Origin: a virus
DNA length: 21,141 nucleotides
IMG/VR virus record: IMGVR_UViG_3300028393_000385
Coordinates: 1-21,141 of that record
Strand: one strand, 5' to 3'
The notes below the pieces were generated by a model. That model saw only the letters and a list, made by a program, of their open reading frames with translations, was not told where the DNA came from and ran no database searches. A program made the position numbers and the translations under genes. Positions 11,432 to 19,340 of this stretch are shown here, one piece after another. The first letter of the stretch is position 1. The number at the start of each line of letters is the position of its first letter.

Positions 11432-11463
11432 CAAAAGTACTGCTATTTTTGAGTTATGTCAAG
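11432..11463 (-). promoter_or_regulatory. Host-type promoter of the Asn-Lys-Trp-Ile-Pro-Phe-Gly operon
   Basis: Minus strand: -33 CTTG (11460-11463), 20-nt spacer, -7 TACTTTTG (11432-11439). Start expected near 11426. Confidence 0.78.
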
Positions 11464-11517
11464 TTTTTTTTCATTTTAGTTTCAAATTTTAAATAAAATT
11501 ATTACTATTTACATAAT

Positions 11518-12183
11518 ATGAACACTAGTGAATTACAACTAAAAAGATTAATGGACACTGTTGTTAAAATGTTATCTGTAATTAATGCAGATGGTATAAC
11601 ATTGCGTTTAACAGGTGAATATAAAAAATCATTTCATTACAAAAAAGCACCTGTCTATACAATAGAAAACCCTAAAAACTTATCATACACCCATGAAGCT
11701 CTCTCAGGTTACATTGATGAAGAAATACATTCGTTAAGAAAATTTTTTCCTGAGGTTAACATCGCTCCACAATTTTTATATTATTTAGATTGCGATGGTT
11801 TATATATCCCACAAAAAAGTTTAAATGAAATTAGTAGTTGTCTTGTGGGAAAACCATTTAAATTAGATACTCAATATGAACGTAAAAAAATAACGATTGA
11901 AGGTCGTTTTTCTAAAGACTTTTATATTCAAGTTGATGCCGAAATGATTGTCATAGACGTTAATTTATTAGTTAAATCTATGGAAATAACATTAGATGGT
12001 GAAGTTTACGATGAATTTGATGAAGATGAAATACTTGATATACTTCACGATATGTTTGACCAAGATATTGATGAACTAATTTGGGGATGTCTAACTGATG
12101 ATATAAGAAACAACAAATCTTTTGTTGATTTTAACTGGATGGGTTGGCATGTGAATACTAACTATATGTTACCTTACTCCTGA
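11518..12183 (+). CDS. Hypothetical acidic protein
   Basis: 221 residues, on the plus strand. Very acidic C-terminal part (DEFDEDEILDILHDMFDQDI) and no membrane segment or recognised motif. It diverges from the tRNA operon promoter and overlaps the convergent 12174 gene by 10 nt at its end. A TATTTACA element at 11506-11513, 12 bases ahead of the ATG, may be its promoter. Function unknown. Confidence 0.75.
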   Translation: MNTSELQLKRLMDTVVKMLSVINADGITLRLTGEYKKSFHYKKAPVYTIENPKNLSYTHEALSGYIDEEIHSLRKFFPEVNIAPQFLYYLDCDGLYIPQKSLNEISSCLVGKPFKLDTQYERKKITIEGRFSKDFYIQVDAEMIVIDVNLLVKSMEITLDGEVYDEFDEDEILDILHDMFDQDIDELIWGCLTDDIRNNKSFVDFNWMGWHVNTNYMLPYS

Positions 12184-12731
12184 ATAATAAGTGTTTCTAA
12201 ATCCACAACAACACCAGTCCTATAGGTAATTTCTTCTGTGAAAATTTCATCAATAATTTCCTTCACTTCTCTTTCAATTTCAAATCCAATAGATTGGTCG
12301 TTAAGAGCTTGTTTTAAATCACGAACTCCGTCACCTGTCATTATTAAATCCACCTCACTACCCGGTAAAATATAAACGTCTACTTTAATATATTCTCCAT
12401 CTTCTTGGTCTATTATTTCAGCTTTGAAATCAAATCTGTATCCACCTGAAAAGTTATATCGGTCTGTTTTGAAGGTTTTCTGTAATAGTTCTTCAGTCAA
12501 TTTAACCGATTGTTCCCTACCCAAGAAATCCCTTAACGATTCAATCAGGATATTAAAATCTCTTTCCCACACATCAACTTCAAAAAAATCCATAATCATA
12601 TTATCAATATGTGGTTGTTCACCTCTACTAACTTGTTTCTCAAACAATTTCTTAGCCAACCTTTCAAAGTTTGGTCTATCCAACTCTTCCTTCAAAAATT
12701 TATTTTGTTCCTCAGATATTAGGTATTTCAT
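12174..12731 (-). CDS. Hypothetical protein with N-terminal ISE motif
   Basis: 185 residues beginning MKYLISEEQNKFLKEE, closely matching the start of the 117-437 protein. The body has IDNMIMDFFEV, DFNILIESLRDFLG, then FSGGYRFDFKAEII with a beta-rich centre and an acidic end. No family recognised. If the ISE sequence is a prohead-protease-type site the mature protein would be packaged; this is inference. A TATTTAT element lies at 12737-12743. It is the last gene of a minus-strand run and overlaps the convergent 11518 gene. Confidence 0.75.
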   Translation of the reverse strand: MKYLISEEQNKFLKEELDRPNFERLAKKLFEKQVSRGEQPHIDNMIMDFFEVDVWERDFNILIESLRDFLGREQSVKLTEELLQKTFKTDRYNFSGGYRFDFKAEIIDQEDGEYIKVDVYILPGSEVDLIMTGDGVRDLKQALNDQSIGFEIEREVKEIIDEIFTEEITYRTGVVVDLETLIIQE

Positions 12732-12743
12732 ATTACATAAATA

Positions 12744-13316
12744 TTACCCTTCCAAAAAGGACAATACCTTTTCTTTAACTCCAAGTTGTTTGATACCCTC
12801 ATTGTTCAAAGATGTTAAGACAAAGTTATCAAGTCCCCATTCGTGTTCATATTCCATTGAGTAACGTAGTCCAGTCTTTCCCATCTCCAAATCATCAATT
12901 GCCACCCAATGTGTTACCTCAGGATGGTTTGATAACCAATCTTGGATTTCCAAACTTCTTGTTCCTTCTAAATCCCAATTACGATGCCAAGTAACTCTTG
13001 ACCCATCAAGTAAAGTATCTGTAAAGTCAATTGGTCGTTTGATGATACCCTGTTTTTCGTAGTAATCACCCATTTCTTTAACATTAGCCCAACGTTTCCA
13101 ATCAGAAGATACAACGATTTCAGCACCTGTCTGTTCCAAGATTTCATTTAATACCTTGATTGCCTTCTTGTCAAAGTTGTCAAAACGAGAATCAACAGGT
13201 AAAGTCATCACATCTTGACTTAATTTTCTTTTAGCCTTTGTTTGTTTTTTAAATCGTGACCCCCAGTTACCTGATAAACAGATAACTCCATCGTGGTCTA
13301 AAAATATTACTTTCAT
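12744..13316 (-). CDS. HAD-superfamily phosphatase-like protein
   Basis: 190 residues. HAD motif I is FLDHDGVI (D7 and D9), motif II the strand IVVSSDW (67-73), and the late acidic motif AIDD (139-142). A conserved R120 with EIQDWL follows. The order and wording resemble the HAD domain associated with Swiss-army-knife RNA repair proteins (PF18143-like), where it may remove phosphates from nucleic acid ends; this subfamily call is from memory. A role in repair of cleaved tRNA would suit a phage with so many tRNAs, but is speculative. It overlaps the upstream small gene by 4 nt. Confidence 0.85.
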   Translation of the reverse strand: MKVIFLDHDGVICLSGNWGSRFKKQTKAKRKLSQDVMTLPVDSRFDNFDKKAIKVLNEILEQTGAEIVVSSDWKRWANVKEMGDYYEKQGIIKRPIDFTDTLLDGSRVTWHRNWDLEGTRSLEIQDWLSNHPEVTHWVAIDDLEMGKTGLRYSMEYEHEWGLDNFVLTSLNNEGIKQLGVKEKVLSFLEG

Positions 13317-13483
13317 TTTTTCTTTGAGTATTTTTCCCTGTTGGAAAGTTTCCTGTCAGGGTCGTATTTGTATTTGATGTCAACAGAAATCGGGCCGTTC
13401 TTGAACTTATCCAAATCATAAGTCCAAACAGCAATGGTCTCGTCCGTTTCGTAGGTTCTTGTAAATTTAGTTTTGTCGCTCAT
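13313..13483 (-). CDS. Small basic hypothetical protein
   Basis: 56 residues starting MSDKTKFTRTYETDE at 13483. A longer frame begins inside the promoter, so this ATG is preferred. The tail is very basic (DRKLSNREKYSKKK). No family recognised. The -7 box ends 7 nt before the ATG, so the leader is nearly absent. Overlaps the HAD gene by 4 nt, suggesting coupled translation. Confidence 0.7.
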   Translation of the reverse strand: MSDKTKFTRTYETDETIAVWTYDLDKFKNGPISVDIKYKYDPDRKLSNREKYSKKK

Positions 13484-13490
13484 AAGGGAG

Positions 13491-13522
13491 CTAAGATACA
13501 AAATTATTCCTTATCTTCCAAA
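13491..13522 (-). promoter_or_regulatory. Host-type promoter of the small gene/HAD unit
   Basis: Minus strand: -33 TTTG (13519-13522), 20-nt spacer, -7 TATCTTAG (13491-13498), one change from the consensus. It lies across the end of the upstream 13504 gene. Confidence 0.6.
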
Positions 13523-13917
13523 TTAATTAATGGAACAAAATCTTTTGACGGGGCAAATTCAAAGTTATCTACAACAACAGGCATATCAATACTAAAGAAT
13601 TTAAGAAAATTCTGAATATCGTCCCCAATTTGAATTGAAAACTCAAACCATTTTTTATTAACAATGTCTCTTCCAAAACACTTTTCTTTATTACCAAAAG
13701 CACATAAATAATAATTAACCATCCCTTCACCATTAACCAATTTAACCGAAACAAAAAGATGGTCATTCATCTCACCAATACTTCTTAACAGAGCAACTTT
13801 ATCAATATGAAACTGATAGTAAGCCTTTACAGGTTTTTCACTGAAACTAACACGATGGTCGTAAACAAAAGTTTTACCATCAATGAATTTATTTATCCCG
13901 TTAAGTTGTTTATTCAT
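13504..13917 (-). CDS. Hypothetical protein
   Basis: 137 residues, soluble, mixed alpha/beta: a central VSVKLVNGEGMVNYYLCAFG strand-turn-strand region, a KKWFEFSIQIGDD segment and a PLINLEDKE end. No motif recognised. Its ATG overlaps the stop of the lipoprotein gene (ATGA), so the two are translationally coupled. Confidence 0.72.
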   Translation of the reverse strand: MNKQLNGINKFIDGKTFVYDHRVSFSEKPVKAYYQFHIDKVALLRSIGEMNDHLFVSVKLVNGEGMVNYYLCAFGNKEKCFGRDIVNKKWFEFSIQIGDDIQNFLKFFSIDMPVVVDNFEFAPSKDFVPLINLEDKE

Positions 13918-14324
13918 CGTCTCACACCAGGTTTAGTATTATCTCTCTGTGGTTCATTAGTTCTATGATAATGAGTTACATTTGGTTTAGGAGTGTTAAT
14001 AGTCGGTGAAGGGTTGTTGTGTTGTGGTGGTGTTTGTTGTTGATAGTTATACGTTGGGTAATAATTGTTGTTTCTATTATAGTAGTTATAATCAGGATAG
14101 TTGTTGTAATATGTTACAGGTAATACAGTTCTGTTACCGTAATAATCCTCACTTGATACTGGTCTTGCTTTAGGTTCGTGATGTGTTACCCAAAACTCTT
14201 CAGTCCTGTTCCAATACATCTCATCATCCTCAGGTCTTGTTCTGTCATCAGTTAGATTTTCAAAACTAGTACAAGATGTGAATAGTAAGATAAAAAATAA
14301 TATGTTAAGATTTTTCAATTCCAT
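13914..14324 (-). CDS. Phage-encoded lipoprotein with Tyr/Asn/Pro-rich tail
   Basis: 136 residues from the ATG at 14324 (a GTG two codons upstream is possible). MELKNLNILFFILLFTSC is a lipoprotein signal peptide with lipobox FTSC, so the mature protein begins at Cys18 and is lipid-anchored. The mature part is low complexity: an acidic start, then YYNNY/NYYNRNNNYY runs and a Pro/His/Asn-rich end, probably disordered. No family recognised. A surface role such as superinfection exclusion is possible but unsupported. Overlaps the metallopeptidase gene upstream by 20 nt. Confidence 0.78.
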   Translation of the reverse strand: MELKNLNILFFILLFTSCTSFENLTDDRTRPEDDEMYWNRTEEFWVTHHEPKARPVSSEDYYGNRTVLPVTYYNNYPDYNYYNRNNNYYPTYNYQQQTPPQHNNPSPTINTPKPNVTHYHRTNEPQRDNTKPGVRR

Positions 14325-15348
14325 AAACACGACCTAAATTTCTTTTTAATTTTTTACCAGCTTTGTTAATTCTTGGTTCATACATTTTAAACAAATCGTA
14401 GATACTATTTGTTTTCTCTATGTCCTTTGGCACTGGTTTATTATTTTGTTTAGCAATTTGTCTATACTGTTTCATATAGAACTTATGTAAATTACTTAAA
14501 TGATAAACAAGAGTATCCTCACCACTTCTTTGTTTGATAACATCTACCAACCCATCAAAGAACTGGTCAGCGTTAAACTTTTCCATTTTATCTGCAGCAA
14601 TCCAATAAGGTGATTTTGTAAACTCTTCAGGTGTCATCTTAAATGATTTTGAATAAGCCTCTTGTGACATTGCGTTTAATTCATATGGTTCAGAATAATA
14701 AACCAAATCTAAAAAATCACTATAATATTTGAAAATCTTTTTAGGGACATTTGGGTTAATTCCACCCGCAAATGTTTTAGTTAAATCAATCTCACCCTTA
14801 CCCGTTGACTCCCATCTTTTATAGAACTCATATAGATGTAACATTTCATGAGTAATACTATCTCTTAAATCATCAATCAAATCATCAATATCTTTAGGTT
14901 CAAATGTTGGGGTAATTAAAACTTCAACCTCCATTTTACCTATGATAGTTTTATTAATTTCTTTCAGTATTTTTTCAGGTATTTCAAGTGAGGGAAGTTT
15001 CATGTAAGATTCACCATTAGATTCTTTCTTAATCTGATACATCGCCCCACCTGTTTTAAACTTAGCATTACTATTAGGTTTTTTCACATAACCAAATTTA
15101 ATTTCAATATCCATTCCTTCAACAGGAAACTCAATAAATGAATCAGGTTCTGACTTAACAACTTGTTTCATTGTGTTGTAGTCTAAATTAATTGTCTCCA
15201 AATCATTTTTTTTATTGAATGTCATGTCTTCAACAATTGGTGTAACCTCATTAAGGACAATATTAATAAAAGGAATTGTCGCACGACTAACACCCAAATC
15301 TTCATTTAACATTTGTTTGTATTGTTCTTCGGTAATTACTACTTTCAT
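14305..15348 (-). CDS. Putative zinc metallopeptidase with N-terminal ITE motif
   Basis: 347 residues. Starts MKVVITEEQYKQML. Residues 167-171 are HEMLH, a zincin HExxH motif within DSITHEMLHLYEFY, and about 50 residues on comes SEPYE223-LNAMSQEAY, whose Glu could be the third zinc ligand; ELNA/EINA motifs after HExxH are familiar from phage peptidases. No signal peptide, so it acts in the cell or virion. With the shared N-terminal leader, a packaged enzyme or maturation factor is plausible but not proven. Its ATG overlaps the stop of the upstream gene (TAATG). Confidence 0.8.
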   Translation of the reverse strand: MKVVITEEQYKQMLNEDLGVSRATIPFINIVLNEVTPIVEDMTFNKKNDLETINLDYNTMKQVVKSEPDSFIEFPVEGMDIEIKFGYVKKPNSNAKFKTGGAMYQIKKESNGESYMKLPSLEIPEKILKEINKTIIGKMEVEVLITPTFEPKDIDDLIDDLRDSITHEMLHLYEFYKRWESTGKGEIDLTKTFAGGINPNVPKKIFKYYSDFLDLVYYSEPYELNAMSQEAYSKSFKMTPEEFTKSPYWIAADKMEKFNADQFFDGLVDVIKQRSGEDTLVYHLSNLHKFYMKQYRQIAKQNNKPVPKDIEKTNSIYDLFKMYEPRINKAGKKLKRNLGRVYGIEKS

Positions 15349-16229
15349 TATAACAATGTATTAACTAAATTTTTAAATTCTTCTTTATTTTGTTGAATCC
15401 AATTTAAAATATCAGGTCTAATCTTTTCACCATAAGGACCAAAAATTTTAGCAACTTCTATATCTCTTTGGGTAACATTCATATATTCTTCATATTCTTC
15501 TGGTTTTACTTTTGCTTTAATAATGTCGAAAGAATTTCCATCATTAATAAAAACATCAGAAGACGCTCTTAACTCATTGGAACTTAATTTTCTTGGTTTT
15601 CTTATGTTATTAGCGTCTGAAAATAATTCAACAGCGTTTTCTTTTGTTAAATAATATGTTTTTAATCTATCTACAGAATCAAATGTAATACATGTAATAT
15701 CAACAAGTATCTTTCTTAAAATTTCTCTCTTATATTCAGTTAAACTATCGTCATTTATCAAAAATAAATTGGTCCCTGTTATCCCATAATTTGATAGGGT
15801 ATTTTTAATATCTTTAACCGCATCTGTTCCCAAACTATTTAAAGCATTTGTAAAACCTCCTATTGACGGACTTTCTTGACTATCATTTAAAAATTTCTGT
15901 TCAACTTGTCCTTGTCTAATTTCGTAATCCCATACCCCACTTTTACTTTCATTAAGAACCCCTCCAAATAAACCAGCCATTAATCCTTCAATCGCATGTC
16001 CTCTAATCTCTTTATACTTAACGACACGATTAATATAATCTTTAAACCTCATTCGGTTAACCACATCAAAAGTATTTAAATCAACATTTTCCCCCCATTC
16101 AAAATTCAAATTGCGACTTTTTAAAATTTCTTGAATAACAAATACTGCCTCCTGTTTAACAATAGGAATAGGATTGTATAGGTAAAATTTATTTTTACCT
16201 TCTTCAGTTATAAGTTTTTTATTTTTCAT
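15348..16229 (-). CDS. Hypothetical protein, possible PD-(D/E)XK nuclease fold
   Basis: 293 residues from the ATG at 16229 (a GTG codon directly before it is also possible). Starts MKNKKLITEEGKNKF, sharing the (L/I)xE leader. Counting from that ATG, E81 (GHAIEG), D101 (VWDYEI) and E110-Q-K112 (VEQKF) follow the E...D...ExK order and spacing of PD-(D/E)XK nucleases, with small-residue turns (GLFGG) between. This is a motif-based suggestion only. It overlaps genes on both sides by a base or so, consistent with one operon (16229, this gene, metallopeptidase, lipoprotein). Confidence 0.75.
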   Translation of the reverse strand: MKNKKLITEEGKNKFYLYNPIPIVKQEAVFVIQEILKSRNLNFEWGENVDLNTFDVVNRMRFKDYINRVVKYKEIRGHAIEGLMAGLFGGVLNESKSGVWDYEIRQGQVEQKFLNDSQESPSIGGFTNALNSLGTDAVKDIKNTLSNYGITGTNLFLINDDSLTEYKREILRKILVDITCITFDSVDRLKTYYLTKENAVELFSDANNIRKPRKLSSNELRASSDVFINDGNSFDIIKAKVKPEEYEEYMNVTQRDIEVAKIFGPYGEKIRPDILNWIQQNKEEFKNLVNTLL

Positions 16230-16546
16230 CACTTACCAATAACAATATCATTGTAGTTTAAGGTTTCCATACCTTTCATATTGTCAACCACTTCGTCATA
16301 CATATATGCTTTAACTACTGAGGTAATTGATTGTTCCGCTTGAGCAATTTTAGATTCCATCCAGTCATCCAACTGTTCATCATCTTCCATAATCTCCCAC
16401 ATTTGTAATGCTAAAGTACCAATGGTAAATAACTGTTGTTTTGCCATATAGTTACCATCTTTATCTTCTGTAATTGATTTAACATCTTCAGACAAAGTGT
16501 TTTTCAATTTTTTCAATTGTTCTTTAGTTATAATAATTTTAGACAT
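16229..16546 (-). CDS. Small hypothetical protein with N-terminal IIITKEQ motif
   Basis: 105 residues starting MSKIIITKEQLKKLKNTL at 16546. The open frame extends further upstream, but that part reads through a terminator hairpin, so the internal ATG is chosen. The leader resembles the other (I/L)T(E)-type N termini but has K where the others have E. The body is acidic and helical (MWEIMEDDEQLDDWMESKIAQAEQ). First gene of a four-gene overlapping operon. A TATTTATA element lies at 16562-16569. Confidence 0.75.
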   Translation of the reverse strand: MSKIIITKEQLKKLKNTLSEDVKSITEDKDGNYMAKQQLFTIGTLALQMWEIMEDDEQLDDWMESKIAQAEQSITSVVKAYMYDEVVDNMKGMETLNYNDIVIGK

Positions 16547-16561
16547 AGTAATAGTTTTATA

Positions 16562-16569
16562 TATAAATA
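16562..16569 (-). promoter_or_regulatory. TATTTATA promoter candidate
   Basis: On the minus strand TATTTATATATAAAA, about 22 nt ahead of the ATG at 16546, close to the spacing seen at the endonuclease genes. Lies just downstream of a terminator, as expected for a new transcription unit. Confidence 0.45.
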
Positions 16570-16580
16570 CAAATAAAAAG

Positions 16581-16608
16581 AAAAAAGGGAACACTAATGT
16601 TCCCTTTT
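16581..16608 (-). terminator. Terminator of the 16652 gene
   Basis: Perfect hairpin with arms GGGAACA/TGTTCCC and a 4-nt loop, flanked by A and T runs on both sides, so it could work in both directions. Confidence 0.85.
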
Positions 16609-16651
16609 GAGCCCAACCCGGAAGTTGGTCCACCACTTTGTTTAACAAAGA

Positions 16652-16912
16652 TTATTTAACCTCACCTACTTTAGCCAATACTTGTTCAGAAAATGTCACA
16701 AACTCCATTTCAGTCGTGATTAAAGATTCAACTAAAATCTTGTTAGGAATATGTACTAATGTATCAGTCACGTTGAAGTATCTGAACGCGACTCCGTTAT
16801 CAATAGCATCATTCACAAGTTTTAAAAATAACTTTGTCTGAATTGCATCAACAAAAGACATTGTTAATACTTTACCGAATTTTTCGTGTTGGATGTTTAA
16901 TGTTACTTTCAT
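16652..16912 (-). CDS. Small hypothetical protein
   Basis: 86 residues: MKVTLNIQHEKFGKVLTMSF, then a helix-rich middle (TKLFLKLVNDAIDNG) and an amphipathic end. No family recognised. Monocistronic: own host-type promoter with the -7 box 4 nt before the ATG (leaderless) and a strong terminator after it. Confidence 0.75.
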   Translation of the reverse strand: MKVTLNIQHEKFGKVLTMSFVDAIQTKLFLKLVNDAIDNGVAFRYFNVTDTLVHIPNKILVESLITTEMEFVTFSEQVLAKVGEVK

Positions 16913-16916
16913 AACA

Positions 16917-16948
16917 CAAATATAGTCAGACTATTCCTCATTTCCAAA
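16917..16948 (-). promoter_or_regulatory. Host-type promoter, leaderless arrangement
   Basis: Minus strand: -33 TTTG (16945-16948), 20-nt spacer, -7 TATATTTG (16917-16924), 4 nt before the ATG at 16912. The -33 box lies inside the 3' end of the dehydratase gene. Confidence 0.8.
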
Positions 16949-17899
16949 CTTTTTGAAATAAAAATCAATCGTTCTATCTAACCCTTCATCAAAATTAACT
17001 TTAGGTTCCCACCCAATTTGTTCTTTTACCTTGGTTGAGTCAATAGAGTATCTAAAATCATGTCCTTTTCTATCTTCAACAAATGTAATTAAGTCCTGTG
17101 AGTTTTGTTCCCATTGTTTAATATTGTCAATCTTATCACAAATCAACCTAACCAGTCTTAAATTGTTTAGTTCATTACGTCCACCGATACAATAGGTTTC
17201 ACCCACCTTACCTTTGTGGAATATCATATCAATTGCATCCACATGGTCCTGAACATATAACCAATCCCTCACATTCTGTCCGTTACCATAAACTGGTATT
17301 GGTTTACCATTAAGGATACTTTTAATGATTGTAGGAATTAATTTTTCTTGGTGTTGGTTTGGCCCAAAGTTATTTGAACAGTTTGATATCACAACAGGTA
17401 ATCCGTAAGTGTGATAATACGCTCTAACAAAATGGTCGGATGATGCCTTTGATGCTGAGTAAGGACTTCTTGGGTCGTAAGCAGTTTTCTCATCAAAAGA
17501 ACCCACCGCTCCTAAATGTCCGAAAACCTCATCAGTTGATATGTGATAGAATAATTTAATACCATACTTAATTGAAGCATCCAACAAATTCAACGTTCCA
17601 ATAATATTTGTTTGAACAAACTCCATCGGATTTAATATTGAGTTATCAACATGTGATTCAGCTGCGAAGTGTATTACCGAGTCAAACTTGTAATTTTCAA
17701 ATAACTCAAATAATCTTTCTCGTTCAGTAATACTGAATTTGATTATTCTAGAACTTCTAACATCTTCAATGTTATCTTCATCCGCTGCGTATGTCTCACT
17801 ATCAAGGATGACTAAATTATAGTCAGGATATTTCTTTTTAAAGGTATTATAAAAATTAGAACCAATAAAACCTAATCCACCAGTTATTAATATATTCAT
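16931..17899 (-). CDS. rfbB: dTDP-glucose 4,6-dehydratase
   Basis: 322 residues, close to the family's usual length. Extended SDR: NAD-binding GGLGFIGSN (7-15), HFAAESHVDNS (77-87), catalytic T122-D123-E124 in ISTDEVFG, Y147-xxx-K151 in SPYSASKAS, then NCSNNFGP and RDWLYVQDH for substrate binding. It converts dTDP-glucose to the 4-keto-6-deoxy sugar, first committed step to rhamnose and related sugars. In a phage it may modify host surface glycans (receptor masking) or supply sugars for virion or DNA decoration; no partner sugar genes are in the window. Overlaps the upstream gene by 4 nt (ATGA). Confidence 0.95.
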   Translation of the reverse strand: MNILITGGLGFIGSNFYNTFKKKYPDYNLVILDSETYAADEDNIEDVRSSRIIKFSITERERLFELFENYKFDSVIHFAAESHVDNSILNPMEFVQTNIIGTLNLLDASIKYGIKLFYHISTDEVFGHLGAVGSFDEKTAYDPRSPYSASKASSDHFVRAYYHTYGLPVVISNCSNNFGPNQHQEKLIPTIIKSILNGKPIPVYGNGQNVRDWLYVQDHVDAIDMIFHKGKVGETYCIGGRNELNNLRLVRLICDKIDNIKQWEQNSQDLITFVEDRKGHDFRYSIDSTKVKEQIGWEPKVNFDEGLDRTIDFYFKKFGNEE

Positions 17900-18159
17900 T
17901 TCTCTATTTCTATTTTAAATTCAGTCTTGTTTTTACTGAAGTTTTCTTTAATTATGGAATTCCAACTCAATTCTGTTATAAATTTTTTGAACTCCTCGTC
18001 TTTAATTTTCTTAATATAAGAAAGTAATTCTTGTTCAGTACAATTAGGGTTTACATCCATATATTGTTTGATTATTGGAAACTTTTCTAAATCAATTTCC
18101 TCAAACTCTCTAACTCCCTCATAGTAGTGTTTCTCAACTACACCTAATTTAATTTTCAT
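17896..18159 (-). CDS. Small hypothetical protein coupled to the dehydratase
   Basis: 87 residues, Lys/Glu-rich: MKIKLGVVEKHYYEGVREFE, then EQELLSYIKKIKDEEFKKFI and a KNKTEFKIEIEK end. No motif or membrane segment. Its stop overlaps the start of the dehydratase, so the two are cotranslated. No clear host-type promoter ahead of it. Confidence 0.72.
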   Translation of the reverse strand: MKIKLGVVEKHYYEGVREFEEIDLEKFPIIKQYMDVNPNCTEQELLSYIKKIKDEEFKKFITELSWNSIIKENFSKNKTEFKIEIEK

Positions 18160-18250
18160 ATCCCAATATAAAAATTATAATCCCCATGTTTTATGTTTTT
18201 TTGTTTAAATAATGATAGAATAATTGAATTATATAATCAACACATTAATC

Positions 18251-18275
18251 AAAAACCCCCTGTTTAGAGGGGGCT
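18251..18275 (-). terminator. Terminator of the endolysin gene
   Basis: Minus strand: five C, an 8-nt loop, five G, then five T, directly after the endolysin stop at 18280. Confidence 0.87.
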
Positions 18276-18279
18276 TAGA

Positions 18280-19113
18280 TTATTTAAGTAAGTTGTAATA
18301 CTCATTAAAGTGTTTTATTCTGTCATTAAGACCCAAAATTCCACCATTTACTCTCTTTGTAACTGCCGTGACTGTTGCTTCATCATCCCCCTTATCACAG
18401 ATTGACCAAAGTTTATTTGAATCAAAGAAGAAAGCTGCCGATGCCAAAGGATATTTGGTAGCAACCAAGTCAGGATTGGATACAGTATCTTCACCAATGA
18501 ACTTAGCGAAGTTTGTATAGTTTTGTTTTCCTGTCAATTGGATATATCCTCTTCCTCGGAATTTAAAACCTTCACCAGTTGATTCATCACCATTACCCAT
18601 TCTACTTCCGTAAACACGTGAAGCAATCTTTTCAGGTTGTTTAGCGTATGATTCATTTAGATTACCAGGGAAATACTTACCAAAGATTTTCTTAAGTCCG
18701 TCAGCAGAATAGTTAAGGTTCTCAGAAACAGATTTAAACCCACCTGACTCGTGACCACACTGAGCCAAGAAATGAGCTAATCTTAATGGGTTAGTAATAT
18801 TGAATTTTTTAGCAGTGTCAGGGATTTGAGCAATTACTGCGTCAGGAACATGTCCTTTTAGATTTTGTAATTTGAATTCAGAACTTGTTGGTATAACAAC
18901 ATCTTCTTTAACTACTTGAACTGGTTGAGTTGTTGGAAACATTTTAGACCAAGTACCATCACCAACGATACCGTCAGCAGTTAGTCCGTTAGCCGATTGC
19001 CATTCTTTAACTAATTTTTCTGTACCAGGACCGAAACTTCCGTCTGCAGTGGTACCTAATTTTGATTGGAGTTTTTTAACGTCTTCTCCTTTTGACCCAA
19101 TTTTTAGTAACAT
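18280..19113 (-). CDS. Endolysin: peptidoglycan-binding domain plus GH19 glycosidase
   Basis: 277 residues, no signal peptide. Residues about 3-58 are a PG_binding_1 repeat (GEDVKKLQSKLG, ADGSFGPGTE, DGIVGDGTWSKMF). Residues about 85-277 are a chitinase-19/lysozyme domain: AQCGHE122-SGGF with the catalytic Glu, a second acidic E131 in SVSENLNY, and FRGRGYIQLTGKQNY (185-199). GH19 phage endolysins cleave the peptidoglycan glycan strand at lysis. The lack of a signal means it needs a holin or other export. The one-TM gene upstream is a candidate. A TATTTATAGTAAA element precedes it. Confidence 0.95.
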   Translation of the reverse strand: MLLKIGSKGEDVKKLQSKLGTTADGSFGPGTEKLVKEWQSANGLTADGIVGDGTWSKMFPTTQPVQVVKEDVVIPTSSEFKLQNLKGHVPDAVIAQIPDTAKKFNITNPLRLAHFLAQCGHESGGFKSVSENLNYSADGLKKIFGKYFPGNLNESYAKQPEKIASRVYGSRMGNGDESTGEGFKFRGRGYIQLTGKQNYTNFAKFIGEDTVSNPDLVATKYPLASAAFFFDSNKLWSICDKGDDEATVTAVTKRVNGGILGLNDRIKHFNEYYNLLK

Positions 19114-19122
19114 AATTTATAA

Positions 19123-19135
19123 TTTACTATAAATA
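19123..19135 (-). promoter_or_regulatory. TATTTATAGTAAA promoter candidate of the endolysin gene
   Basis: One base different from the element of the endonuclease genes, 9 nt before the ATG at 19113. Confidence 0.5.
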
Positions 19136-19152
19136 TGTTTGAAGTCAGGAAA

Positions 19153-19338
19153 TTAAACGGTTACAATCCAAGTTAGAAGTGAAGCAAATATGAAAAAGAA
19201 TAAAATTCCTATCCACAGAACACCAGAATTAAAATTTTTTTGTTCTTTATTTTTATAATAAATTTTTTTAACTTCCTCACCCAACTCGTAACTGTTAGGG
19301 TATTTGTTAACCAATTCTTTAAGTTTTTCTTGTGTCAT
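19153..19338 (-). CDS. Small membrane protein, holin candidate
   Basis: 61 residues. A charged helical N-terminal half (MTQEKLKELVNKYPNSYELG) and one C-terminal membrane segment (about 40-60, VLWIGILFFFIFASLLTWIV). Position beside the endolysin suggests a lysis role, but one-TM holins usually have the membrane segment nearer the N terminus, so an anchor protein is equally possible. Has its own TATTTATACTAAA element 8 nt before the ATG. Confidence 0.7.
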   Translation of the reverse strand: MTQEKLKELVNKYPNSYELGEEVKKIYYKNKEQKNFNSGVLWIGILFFFIFASLLTWIVTV

Positions 19339-19340
19339 GA

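Noticed and set aside
12424-12864. Plus-strand frame of 146 residues
   Set aside because: Antisense shadow of the 12174 and HAD genes; Ser-rich composition typical of such shadows.
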